From assembly GCA_032716605.1 (NCBI GenBank), contig CM064480.1, forward strand, positions 44,633,194 to 44,697,193: DNA of 64,000 nt. The letters run 5' to 3'. Of this stretch, positions 55,665 through 64,000 are shown one piece after another. The notes under the pieces were generated by a model that was given only the letters and a program-made list of their open reading frames with translations, was not told where the DNA came from and searched no databases. The position numbers and the translations under genes were made by a program. The stretch's first letter is position 1; every line of letters begins with the position of its first letter. The DNA comes from Paralithodes platypus (taxonomy: Eukaryota; Arthropoda; Malacostraca; Decapoda; Lithodidae).

Positions 55665-58277
55665 TCATGATAGGAGTTCGTATTCACTTGGATCATCGGT
55701 GCTTGCATCAAAGTTGCTATTTTGACAGAGTCCTTTACATTGACCACATGCACTGGAACATTCAAGCTCATTCCGTTTGCAACTACAGCGTTGAGTGTCA
55801 CAGTTGCCCTTACACTGACATCTGACCAATTTCAGTAGTGAATCAGGAGCCACTGGCGAATCCATCGTCTTCGGTTCAAGCTGTCCCTTCCGCAGACACC
55901 AGCCCCATTTCTCGGGGTCCACACAGTTCCCCATCCATTCCTGGACCTGACAATAAACTCGGAACGAGTGGTATTTGGCTGCATCGGTTGTTGGGGGAAG
56001 GCTGTGAACTTCAACGGTAGTTGAACTTTTTGCCACCTTGTTGCAAAACTTTGTCTTTCGCAGTCCGTCAAGGGTGTCATTTCCTTTTCCCCCGTACAAA
56101 TAAACCAAGGCCTTTTCACCAGCTGATGATATCGCGTCTTTACTTCCACTTTGGCAACAGAATGCTTCTATACATTTCAAGAAACCGTTGTCTTCCCTCA
56201 CTTTCCTCAAGGCAGCCCCTTTACCAATACCATACAGTCGTGAGGTTGTGTCACATCCACAGAGTGCATGGACAACTGGCAGGACACGACAGATGCTTTC
56301 ACCGAGAGCTTCTGCTACTGAGTTAATATGCCAACATTTCCCACCTTCCTTGCTCGACTTGAAGTACAAATCATTCATCCCTCGTTCCGCATAATGACAC
56401 AACAGCACCAACAAGTCTGTGTCCTCACCTATCACATATGTCACGGTTTCCCTTGCATGCTCAATTCCCTTCTTCGCAATCATGACATCTGCATCTGCTG
56501 GCGCATTGACACAGTCAATTCCATTTGCCTTGAATGTTTCACACAATAAGTCAATGAAGTTTTGCTTATTGTCCGAGTTTGACAAGAAGTTTTCCTTTTT
56601 TGACCGAAGGGGCATGGTTGGAGTGAACATCACCTTTTGACCAAAGACTCCTTTTGATCGTCGATTGTGTGTCATGTCCTTGGTAGTAGGTCCTGATTTA
56701 TAACCGTCGAATACAACCACCGGGTTGAGAAAGTTTTTGGAAACATGCTTCATGTACATGCTTGCAATGTCCTCAAATGTGTCACCCTTCTTCCATGGAA
56801 TCCTTTGCAATAAGGAACCACCATCCAGAACATGGGTCACAGTCCTTTCTTCCTCAAATGATTCCAATGACGACTTGGGAACAACAGCAGCTATCTCATC
56901 TCCTAGCTGTGGTTTATTGGCTTCCCTGAGCCTCCCCCACTTATCGAACAGAGCAGTAGGGTAGCTAGACAACTCATACGCAAAGACCTCTTCAACACCT
57001 AAGTCCCTGTTATTAGCAAAGATGAGGAGCCTCTGGAAAAGGAGCTGTGGGTCGATTGGTACTTTTTCAGCACTGATTGTAACCTTTGCACCCAACGACT
57101 CAACTTGATCTTTCTTCCTAAATGAAAAGTCAAAAGCATTGCTACCTTCCATCTTCTGCACAATGTTCATACCAACCTCATACAGTAAATGAGGATTGGC
57201 CGAGGCTGGTCCTGTCACACCGTTGGCAATATTCCTGAGTTCATTTGATTCTTGAAATGGATCATAATCCTTGAAGAATGCGAGAACCTTCTCTGTGTCC
57301 TTCCTATCTCGTTCACGCCTTGCTTCAGTCATTTCTTTGTGCTGCTCAGAGGTGTGGAAATGCTTCCCTGTCAGTTCTTGCATAACTTCACTCACCTCAG
57401 CGCAGGCTGGCATAGCAAGTAACCAGCGCAGGCGTTGCGTTTCCTCCATGCCCCTACCACGTGTCAATCCACCATTCGTTTTCAAAGAGCGCATCAAAAC
57501 CTGCTCTATAACCAAGTCGCTTGGCAGTCCTGCCCACAGCCGATCACTTCGGCGGATCACAAATAGACCGGAGTTCAATTGACAGAACATGTCTGGGTTG
57601 AGCTGCTCAAGTTCAATCATGTCTTGAATGTACACATGGGCTGACTTGGCATAATTGTTATGACCACACGCTGCAAAGTACGGCAACATCTCCTGGAGTG
57701 TTCCGAGGTACAGTAGGAAATCGCCCATTCTCAGTGCCCTCAGGAAGCGACGCAGCAGGTCAATCATGTCCATGTATTGAATCCATAGCTTTCCCATCTT
57801 ATGCTCTGCTAAGGAGCTCTTCTCAGCTTTAAGTTTTTCAGAAATTCTGTTGAAAACGTCTTTACTGCAGACTTCATCCGGTGAAACGTCTTCACGCAAC
57901 AGCTTATCCAAAAGATCTGCAGCCTCCTGGAAGTCCTTGCATGCGTCACTTTCCTCATCTACCATTGAGAGGTTGACACCGTATGCCCTGCCTAACACAA
58001 TCGAACTCAAGGCTGTGTCAACCAAGAAGTGGCCTCTGATTGCTCGTGCATAGGCTTTCCCACTCAGTATTTGGGTCACAGCATTTTCAGCGTATATAAG
58101 TTCCAAAACCTCCTTAAGCCCAGATGCTTCCATAACATGGCCCATGCATCCCAAAAAGCTCATCACAGAGTGAAAGCCACCAAGGTTCAAAACAATGGGT
58201 TTCAGTTCGCTTCCTTCCTTCTCATGAACAATGATCGTCTTCGCTTTCCAATAAAGCGGTTGGTCGAATGTCAGCAT
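55665..58277 (-). CDS. FEN1/XPG-type PIN nuclease with C-terminal CXC domain, transposon-encoded
   Basis: Uninterrupted 870 codons. Residues ~1-330 form a mostly helical region I recognise from repeat-associated invertebrate proteins (FDQPLYWKAK, LNLGGFHSVMSFLGCMGHVM). Residues ~480-730 fit the FEN1/XPG nuclease fold: VLDGGSLL (D485), VVVFDG (D524), APADADV (D595, D597), GEDTDLLVLL (D619, D621), and GCDTTSRLYGIGKGAAL (D676, the helix-turn-helix loop). These match the seven metal-binding acids of FEN1, so catalysis looks possible. Residues 820-851 hold nine cysteines in a CxCx3Cx4CxCx6Cx3Cx2Cx3C array, like CXC/tesmin DNA-binding domains. FDQPLY lies right at the start and the frame stays open ~18 codons upstream, with a possible acceptor CGCCAG at 58288-58293, so an N-terminal part or first exon may be missing. 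Intact amid decayed repeats, which suggests recent insertion. Host domestication is the alternative. Confidence 0.88.
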   Translation of the reverse strand: MLTFDQPLYWKAKTIIVHEKEGSELKPIVLNLGGFHSVMSFLGCMGHVMEASGLKEVLELIYAENAVTQILSGKAYARAIRGHFLVDTALSSIVLGRAYGVNLSMVDEESDACKDFQEAADLLDKLLREDVSPDEVCSKDVFNRISEKLKAEKSSLAEHKMGKLWIQYMDMIDLLRRFLRALRMGDFLLYLGTLQEMLPYFAACGHNNYAKSAHVYIQDMIELEQLNPDMFCQLNSGLFVIRRSDRLWAGLPSDLVIEQVLMRSLKTNGGLTRGRGMEETQRLRWLLAMPACAEVSEVMQELTGKHFHTSEQHKEMTEARRERDRKDTEKVLAFFKDYDPFQESNELRNIANGVTGPASANPHLLYEVGMNIVQKMEGSNAFDFSFRKKDQVESLGAKVTISAEKVPIDPQLLFQRLLIFANNRDLGVEEVFAYELSSYPTALFDKWGRLREANKPQLGDEIAAVVPKSSLESFEEERTVTHVLDGGSLLQRIPWKKGDTFEDIASMYMKHVSKNFLNPVVVFDGYKSGPTTKDMTHNRRSKGVFGQKVMFTPTMPLRSKKENFLSNSDNKQNFIDLLCETFKANGIDCVNAPADADVMIAKKGIEHARETVTYVIGEDTDLLVLLCHYAERGMNDLYFKSSKEGGKCWHINSVAEALGESICRVLPVVHALCGCDTTSRLYGIGKGAALRKVREDNGFLKCIEAFCCQSGSKDAISSAGEKALVYLYGGKGNDTLDGLRKTKFCNKVAKSSTTVEVHSLPPTTDAAKYHSFRVYCQVQEWMGNCVDPEKWGWCLRKGQLEPKTMDSPVAPDSLLKLVRCQCKGNCDTQRCSCKRNELECSSACGQCKGLCQNSNFDASTDDPSEYELLS

Positions 58278-58395
58278 TGGCGTCGTTCCCTGGCGATGGC
58301 TTTCCGCAGCAACGAAGTGAAGTGTTGAGTAAATACAAGAAACAAGATGATGGGATTAGTATAGGCCTAGGCAAAATGTAATAGACAATAATGTG

Positions 58396-58776
58396 CAGTA
58401 AAGGTAGGGCTTGACCTAGAACAAATTGCAATAGAAGGTTTTTTGGCTGTAAGGTTTTTTGGCTGTAATTAACCACTTTCCAGGTGTCCAAAAGTTGGAG
58501 ACTTTTTATATGTTCATCAGAGGGACCTAATAAACAAGTTAAAGCCAAAAAACGTTGTTTGTAATACATTTATAGGGTCTAGGAGCAACCAGAAAAAAGT
58601 TATCTGTAAATTGAAGCTTTGGACGGCGGCCATCTTGAATTTATGCAAATTAACCACTTTCCCGGTGTCCAAAAGTTGGAGACTTTTTATATGTTCATCA
58701 GAGGGACCTAATAAACAAGTTAAAGCCAAAAAACCTTCTATTGCAATTTGTTCTAAGTCCAGCCCTACTTTGACTG
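58396..58776. mobile_element. 381-bp MITE-like unit forming the right end of the transposon
   Basis: CAGTAAAGGTAGGGCTTGAC at 58396 is an extra, inward-facing copy of the terminus. With the right end (complement of CAGTCAAAGTAGGGCTGGAC) it forms a self-contained element sharing the ~90-bp module twice. Either a non-autonomous relative inserted into or recombined with the right end, or the terminus was duplicated. Confidence 0.75.
58450..58762 (-). repeat. Right terminal inverted repeat
   Basis: Complement of the left repeat; identity over 95% by eye, differing for example in GACGGCGGCCAT versus the complement of ATGGCTGCCGTC. Confidence 0.92.
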
Positions 58777-58893
58777 GTCTAATAGCTAGCTTACACAAAA
58801 ATAGGCACCTGAATGTGGTGAAACGTCTTATAATCCCCAATTTGGAGGATTGCAAAATCCCTTGCTGCAAAGACCATCCCCGTTTAGAAAGGG
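58777..58893 (+). mobile_element. TTAAGGGG-family remnant, right of the transposon
   Basis: AAAAATAGGCACCTGAATGT and GAAACGTCTTATAATC align with the family text after the CGCTCGCCAGG block. The transposon probably landed inside a MITE copy. Confidence 0.55.
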
Positions 58894-59270
58894 TTAAGGG
58901 TGTAGTGCTTGGTTTTTAGTCTATGTATTCATTTATTTATATTTTTTTGAGTTTCATCGCTAGACCTCCATCAAGCTTTAAACAAAAAACACCCCCTAGA
59001 CCCCCTTTCAAAATAAATTTATACCGTACATTTTTCGGTAGAAAAATGTCCCGGCCTAAGCCCGGTTTCTTCTAAAATTACAGGCTCGCTATCGCTAGCC
59101 AGGAAATGTTCGACACCAAAGTGGCACGAAAGGTCTTAATATTGACAAAGAAATGGGGCGAAAGGTCTCAAAATCGTCAAACTAAAGGAACGAACATCTT
59201 CAAATCTCAAAAATAATATGTTAAACATGAGGGAGAAGGGGGTCCAGAGAAGCAATTACCACCCCCTTAA
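58894..59270 (+). mobile_element. TTAAGGGG-family MITE, copy 7
   Basis: TTAAGGGTGTAGTGCTTGG at the left and ACCACCCCCTTAA at the right. Contains CCTCCATCAAGCTTTAAA, TACATTTTTCGGTAGAAAAA, GGCTCGCTATCGCTAGCCAG, GTGGCACGAAAGGTCTTAAT. Confidence 0.9.
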
Positions 59271-59380
59271 CACAGTAAACTATGAGGCACCACTGTTCTC
59301 TCGGGCATAGAATTATCTAAGTCAGTCTTGCACATTAATTATAGTAATTCAGTCAAATGCGCTATTATGTTTTAATATGT
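59271..59380. other. Unassigned sequence
   Basis: No feature recognised. Confidence 0.4.
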
Positions 59381-59597
59381 GTGGGTCTGTCTGCGTGTGA
59401 GTGTGGGTGCGAAAGAGTGAGTGTGGGTGCGAAAGAGTAAGTGTGGGTGGATGACTGTAGGTGTGAATGATGTTTTTGTGTGTATGTTGGTGGGTGGGTG
59501 AGTGTGTGCCATGTTGGTGGGTGGGTGAGTGTGTGCCGTGTTGGTGGATGACTGAGTGTGGGTGAATGACTGTAGGTGTGAGTGATGTTCCTATGGG
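59381..59597. repeat. GT-rich minisatellite, left part
   Basis: Units such as GTGGGTGCGAAAGAGT and GGTGGGTGAGTGTGTGCC followed by (A/G)TGTTGGTGG. The same text resumes at 60240, beyond the LINE. Confidence 0.9.
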
Positions 59598-60215
59598 TTT
59601 TTTTTTGTTTTTTTTAAGAGACAATGAACGGAGGAAGGAAAAACACAGATAAAACAAAAAGGCCCATGTGCCTAAAGGCATCTTCCATTCATAAAATGTT
59701 TGTAACAACTGGATTTAAACTTTTGTAGATTGTAAGTTTGTGGAAAGCAACTCGAGGGAAGTGAATTCCAAAGAGTAGTAGTTCTAGGGATAAATTAATT
59801 TTGATAAAGCAGAAGTTCTGCATTGTGGAGGAGAAAGTGTAAATTCATGGGCGCTCTCAGCTGCCCTAGTTCTACGGGGAAAGATGTTGAGAGGCGGCAC
59901 AATTGAAGCAAGTTCCTCGGAACAATTGCTGTGAAAATATCTGTAGAATAATGCAAGGGATGCAACGTTTCTTCGTATGGATAATGTAGGAAGGTCCTGT
60001 GTGATTGCAGGGTTATTGATTAATCTAATAGCTTTATTTTGAATTTTGTCCAACTGCCTCAATGCAACCACTCCACTTCCACTCCACAGAGGTGAACAGT
60101 AATCCATCTGAGAACGCACATGACTTTTATATATTACGGCCAACTGCTCGTCAGTGAAGAATTTTCGAACTCTGTTTTTTAGAGGCATTCTTAGCAATGC
60201 TTCTAACATAATGTG
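59598..60215 (-). pseudogene. LINE 3' end, one frameshift (family D)
   Basis: Minus strand: FFTDEQLAVIYKSHVRSQMD, YCSPLWSGSGVVALRQLDKI, QNKAIRLINNPAITQDLPTL, RRNVASLALFYRYFHSNCSE. The frame stops at 59784, but the next frame continues with RTTTLWNSLPSSCFPQTYNL and KFKSSCYKHFMNGRCL, the normal C-terminus. A single frameshift near 59790 therefore breaks an otherwise intact end. T-rich DNA at 59599-59618 is the poly-A tail. Inserted in a GT-rich minisatellite. Confidence 0.9.
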
Positions 60216-61165
60216 TCCAGCTCAAGTTAGTAGTTAATGTTACATGTGTATGTTTGTGGGTGGGTGAGTGAGTGGGTGTAAGTCTATGGGTGGGTGAGTG
60301 TGTGTAGATGACTGTAGGTGTGAGTGATGTTCCTGTGTGTACGTTTGTGAGTGTGTGCCGTGTTGGTGGATGGGTGAGTGGGTGCCGTGTTGGTGGATGG
60401 GTGAGTGGGTGCCGTATTAATGGGAAGAGTATGTTTGTGTGTGTGAAGGGAGTGTTTGTATGGGTATGTCTGTGGATAGGAATGTGTGTGTCGTTTTAAT
60501 GGATATGTGTGTGTTTGTATGATTGGAGTCGGTGTTTGTATGGGTATGTCTGTGAGTGGGTGTCGTGTTGATGGATGAGTGTGTGTTTGTATGATTGGAG
60601 GGGGTGTTTGTGTGGGTATGTCTGTGAGTGGGTGTTGTGTTGATGGATGAGTGTGTGTTTGTATGTGTGATAGGAGGTGTTTGTGTGGGTATGTCTGTGA
60701 GTGGGTGTCGTGATGATGGATGAGTGTGTGTTTGTATGTGTGGAAGGAGGTGTTTGTGCGGGTATGTATGTGAGTATGTGTCGTAATGATGGACGAGTGT
60801 GTGTTTGTATGTGTGATAGGAGGTGTTTGAGCGGGTATGTCTGTAAGTGGGTGCCGTGTTGATGGATGAGTGTGTGTTTGTGTGGGTATGTCTGTGAGTG
60901 GGTGTCGTGTTGATGAATGAGTGTGTGTTTTTATGTGTGGAGGGTATGTCTATGTGTGTATATGGATTGGTGGACTTGGGTGTGTGTTTGTGTGGGTTGG
61001 TGGGTGTGTCTCGTGTTGGTGAAGGAGTGTGTGTGTTTGTTTGTGTATATATCTGTGGGTGGGTGAGTGTTTCTCGTATTGATGGGCGAGTGTGTGGATG
61101 GGGTGTTTGTGTGTGGGTGGGCGAGTGTGTTCCGTGTGGGTAGATGAGTATGTGTGGAGCGGGTG
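60216..61165. repeat. GT-rich minisatellite, right part, ~72-bp units
   Basis: The unit GGTATGTCTGTGAGTGGGTG, TCGTGTTGATGGATGAGTGT, GTGTTTGTATGTGTG recurs about every 72-88 bp from 60440 to about 60950. GGTGGATGGGTGAGTGGGTG-type units come first. Open frames on either strand are artefacts. Confidence 0.93.
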
Positions 61166-61599
61166 AGTGAGCAGGGTAGTGTGTATGTGTGAATTATTAT
61201 GTGTGTACTTGTGCGCATGAGTACTTTATGCTAAAAATATATGAGTACAGGTCTAGCCATGAGGTTACTTCAATGTTTGTATCGAAATAGCACCGAAACC
61301 ATAATCACGGAGAAGTCAATACAGTAAATTACTAAATGTGTCAAACAATCGAGTCAAATAATTGCGCAGTCGTAGAGGTTAATACTAGAATATCTTGTAA
61401 TTATATAAAAAAGGCGATGAACAGATACTAATGATTCCCAGTAATCGGATGTATATTGTTCAAGCAGTTTATCATAATTGTTCGCCCTGCTGTCATAGGT
61501 GTTCAGTAATGATTTTCTACGACTGTAAATGGATTAGATTATCTGGATAGTTATTGGGGCTGCAATTATCTTGTGCCTATTTAGTGAATATTTTGAAAA
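61166..61599. other. Unassigned AT-rich sequence
   Basis: No feature recognised. Confidence 0.4.
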
Positions 61600-61976
61600 A
61601 CTGCTTGAGACACACACATTATATTACTATAAATCAAACTGCTTGAGACACACACATTATATTACTATAAATCAAACTGCTTGAGACACACACATTATAT
61701 TACTATAAATCAAACTGCTTGAGACACACATTATATTACTATAAATCAAACTGCTTGAGACACACACATTATATTACTATAAATCAAACTGCTTGAGACA
61801 CACACATTATATTACTATAAATCAAACTGCTTGAGACACACACATTATATTACTATAAATCAAACTGCTTGAGACACACACATTATATTACTATAAATCA
61901 AACTGCTTGAGACACACACATTATATTACTATAAATCAAACTGCTTGAGACACACACATTATATTACTATAAATCA
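61600..61976. repeat. 38-bp tandem array, ~10 units
   Basis: Unit CTGCTTGAGACACACACATT followed by ATATTACTATAAATCAAA. Units are practically identical except one that lacks an AC dinucleotide (about 61716). Confidence 0.97.
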
Positions 61977-62600
61977 ATCGCAAATGTTCATCGCCTCATT
62001 TGTTTCACAAGGAAATATTCACAAATTCATGACTACGACTTTACAAGTGTTTTCTATATAACTTGAACCCTTACATGACTCGATAAATGAGAGCAAACCC
62101 GTGACACTTTTGAGCCATGGTATAGAGTGAGTGTCTCATAATTTGATATGTTCGATATAATTAAATTTTACTTTACAAAATATACTGAAGTTAACTGTAC
62201 GTATGACATTATGCCATATATTATTTTGAGACGATAATTAATGAACAAATTCATATGTATATCCATATACTACGATGTTTCCATATTCATTGTAGGTTAG
62301 GAAGTAGCCATGGAAATCAAAGGGTCAATTAATATTATTATTTCCTCTTTGATTTCTAAAGATTCTTTTTCAGCTGAAAATTGCTTAATGTTTGTCAAAA
62401 CACAAATAAAAACGTCGTACCATTGAATAGGATAAAACCATTAAAGTAAATTGCATGCATGAGTATGGTTATGCTGCACTGCGATATTGCGATACATGAT
62501 AACCTGCATACCTTACCACTGCTATTCAAAACCCATGAACTTCGTTTTGATACTTGAATTAAAAAAGAGCAACTACATGCCAGGAGCGCCCTCCACATAC
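61977..62600. other. Unassigned AT-rich sequence
   Basis: No feature recognised; short frames have no motif. Confidence 0.4.
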
Positions 62601-62692
62601 AAAGAAGCGAGTGTAGTATGTTTGTATCGTCATGATGGCAACATGATACATTACCTGTATACCGTAGATACCGGTAAGGGTATAGTTAACTT
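62601..62692. repeat. Decayed start of the 65-bp satellite
   Basis: GTGTAGTATGTTTGTATCGT, ATGATACATTACCTGTATAC and ACCGGTAAGGG resemble the unit imperfectly. Confidence 0.6.
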
Positions 62693-64000
62693 GTGTCATA
62701 ATGTATCGCACCATGATGTACCACCAGTACACAAATGGTAAGTGTGGTAGCGTGCTTGTGTCATAATGTATCGCACCATGATGTACCACCAGTACACAAA
62801 TGGTAAGTGTGGTAGCGTGCTTGTATCATAATGTATCGCACCATATTATACCACCAGTACACAAATGGTAAGTGTGGTAGCGTGCTTGTATCATAATGTA
62901 TCGCACCATATTATACCACCAGTACACAAATGGTAAGTGTGGTAGCGTGCTTGTATCATAATGTACTGCACCATATTATACCACCAGTACACAAATGGTA
63001 AGTGTGGTAGCGTGCTTGTATCATAATGTATCGCACCATATTATACCACCAGTACACAAATGGTAAGTGTGGTAGCGTGCTTGTATCATAATGTATCGCA
63101 CCATATTATACCACCAGTACACAAATGGTAAGTGTGGTAGCGTGCTTGTATCATAATGTATCGCACCATATTATACCACCAGTACACAAATGGTAAGTGT
63201 GGTAGCGTGCTTGCTTGTATCATAATGTATCGCACCATGATGTACCACCAGTACACAAATGGTAAGTGTGGTAGCGTGCTTGTATCATAATGTATCGCAC
63301 CATATTATACCACCAGTACACAAATGGTAAGTGTGGTAGCGTGCTTGTATCATAATGTATCGCACCATATTATACCACCAGTACACAAATGGTAAGTGTG
63401 GTAGCGTGCTTGTATCATAATGTATCGCACCATATTATACCACCAGTACACAAATGGTAAGTGTGGTAGCGTGCTTGTATCATAATGTATCGCACCATGA
63501 TTATACCACCAGTACACAAATGGTAAGTGTGGTAGCGTGCTTGTATCATAATGTATCGCACCATATTATACCACCAGTACACAAATGGTAAGTGTGGTAG
63601 CGTGCTTGTATCATAATGTATCGCACCATATTATACCACCAGTACACAAATGGTAAGTGTGGTAGCGTGCTTGTATCATAATGTATCGCACCATGATGTA
63701 CCACCAGTACACAAATGGTAAGTGTGGTAGCGTGCTTGTATCATAATGTATCGCACCATATTATACCACCAGTACACAAATGGTAAGTGTGGTAGCGTGC
63801 TTGTATCATAATGTATCGCACCATATTATACCACCAGTACACAAATGGTAAGTGTGGTAGCGTGCTTGTATCATAATGTATCGCACCATATTATACCACC
63901 AGTACACAAATGGTAAGTGTGGTAGCGTGCTTGTATCATAATGTATCGCACCATATTATACCACCAGTACACAAATGGTAAGTGTGGTAGCGTGCTTGTA
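62693..64000. repeat. 65-bp satellite array, ~20 units, continues past the window
   Basis: Unit GTGTGGTAGCGTGCTTGTAT, CATAATGTATCGCACCATAT, TATACCACCAGTACACAAAT, GGTAA. Two variants alternate (ACCATATTATACC and ACCATGATGTACC). A 4-bp insertion occurs near 63211 and a 1-bp change near 63500. Each unit carries AAATGGTAAGTG, a good 5' splice-site consensus on the plus strand. Confidence 0.97.

Larger units (their letters stand above)
55179..58776 (-). mobile_element. DNA transposon carrying an XPG/FEN1-CXC protein
   Basis: Two ~314-bp inverted repeats (55202-55515 and 58450-58762) enclose one intact gene. Their outer part reads TAGAACAAATTGCAATAGAA then GGTTTTTTGGCT. Each holds two direct copies of a ~90-bp module (ACTTGTTTATTAGGTCCCTC ... 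GGAAAGTGGTTAATTT). Extending to CAGTAAA/ACTG ends gives 55179-58776, with GTC just outside both ends, a possible 3-bp target duplication. The inner content is compact at ~3 kb. Inference: an active or recently active element of an Academ-like type. Confidence 0.82.

Noticed and set aside
55832..58328. Frames of 60-105 codons overlapping the nuclease gene
   Set aside because: Shadow frames of the 870-codon gene, which has the domain support.
58222..58870. 115- and 117-codon minus frames with LLGPSDEHIKSLQLLDTG
   Set aside because: Translations of the duplicated module in the inverted repeat; the same peptide appears at the left end on the other strand (55235-55447), so it follows the repeat and not a gene.

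Overview
The window is eukaryotic, gene-poor and repeat-dense, and most likely comes from an arthropod genome. A decapod crustacean is my best guess: long (CT)n/(GA)n tracts, many decayed LINE fragments, MITEs ending in TTAA or TA, tRNA-derived SINE heads and several fresh satellite arrays. The species assignment is inference. Nothing bacterial (operons, ribosome binding sites, CRISPR) is present.

Only two stretches look like selected protein-coding sequence. (1) A minus-strand 870-codon open frame at 55665-58277 encodes a FEN1/XPG-type PIN nuclease. All seven acidic positions expected for that fold are present, and a cysteine-rich CXC (tesmin-like) domain sits at the C-terminus. The gene lies between ~314-bp inverted repeats, so it is the cargo, and probably the transposase, of a DNA transposon; Academ-type elements are the closest known concept. 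This is the best candidate for a new system. (2) A minus-strand segment at about 32175-32380 looks like one exon of a Dpr-type immunoglobulin neuronal receptor gene, with a good splice donor and acceptor. The surrounding tens of kilobases may therefore be intron.

Layout. 1-5.6 kb: a GC-rich promoter-like island, then a large non-coding repeat with a diverged relative at 28-30.9 kb. 5.6-8.2 kb: LINE remnant and TTAA-type MITEs. 8.7-11.5 kb: an old 51-bp minisatellite split by a LINE and a SINE-like piece. 12.7-16.5 kb: decayed LINEs, a 199-bp hairpin MITE, a 140-bp CT tract and a fold-back insertion. 18.1-19.3 and 22.4-22.9 kb: two copies of one CR1-like LINE, separated by pyrimidine-rich DNA that includes a long inverted repeat. 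23.2-27.2 kb: MITEs, an inverted tRNA-like dimer and a reverse-transcriptase pseudogene.

28-36 kb: the second large repeat copy, the Ig exon, a ~1-kb terminal-inverted-repeat element and tRNA-derived pieces. 36-46.6 kb: further TTAA MITEs, LINE remnants, pyrimidine-to-purine blocks, a CAGGGTGTCCC MITE and an RTE-type SINE-like repeat. 46.7-53 kb: GA/GT/CT arrays and a 2.5-kb CCAA-rich tract with two LINE 3' ends. 53.2-59.3 kb: TTAA MITEs and the nuclease transposon. 59.4-64 kb: a GT-rich minisatellite interrupted by a frameshifted LINE, a 38-bp array and a 65-bp satellite running off the end.

All calls come from reading the sequence and the open frames. Family names rest on recognised motifs, not on searches, and boundaries of decayed repeats are approximate.
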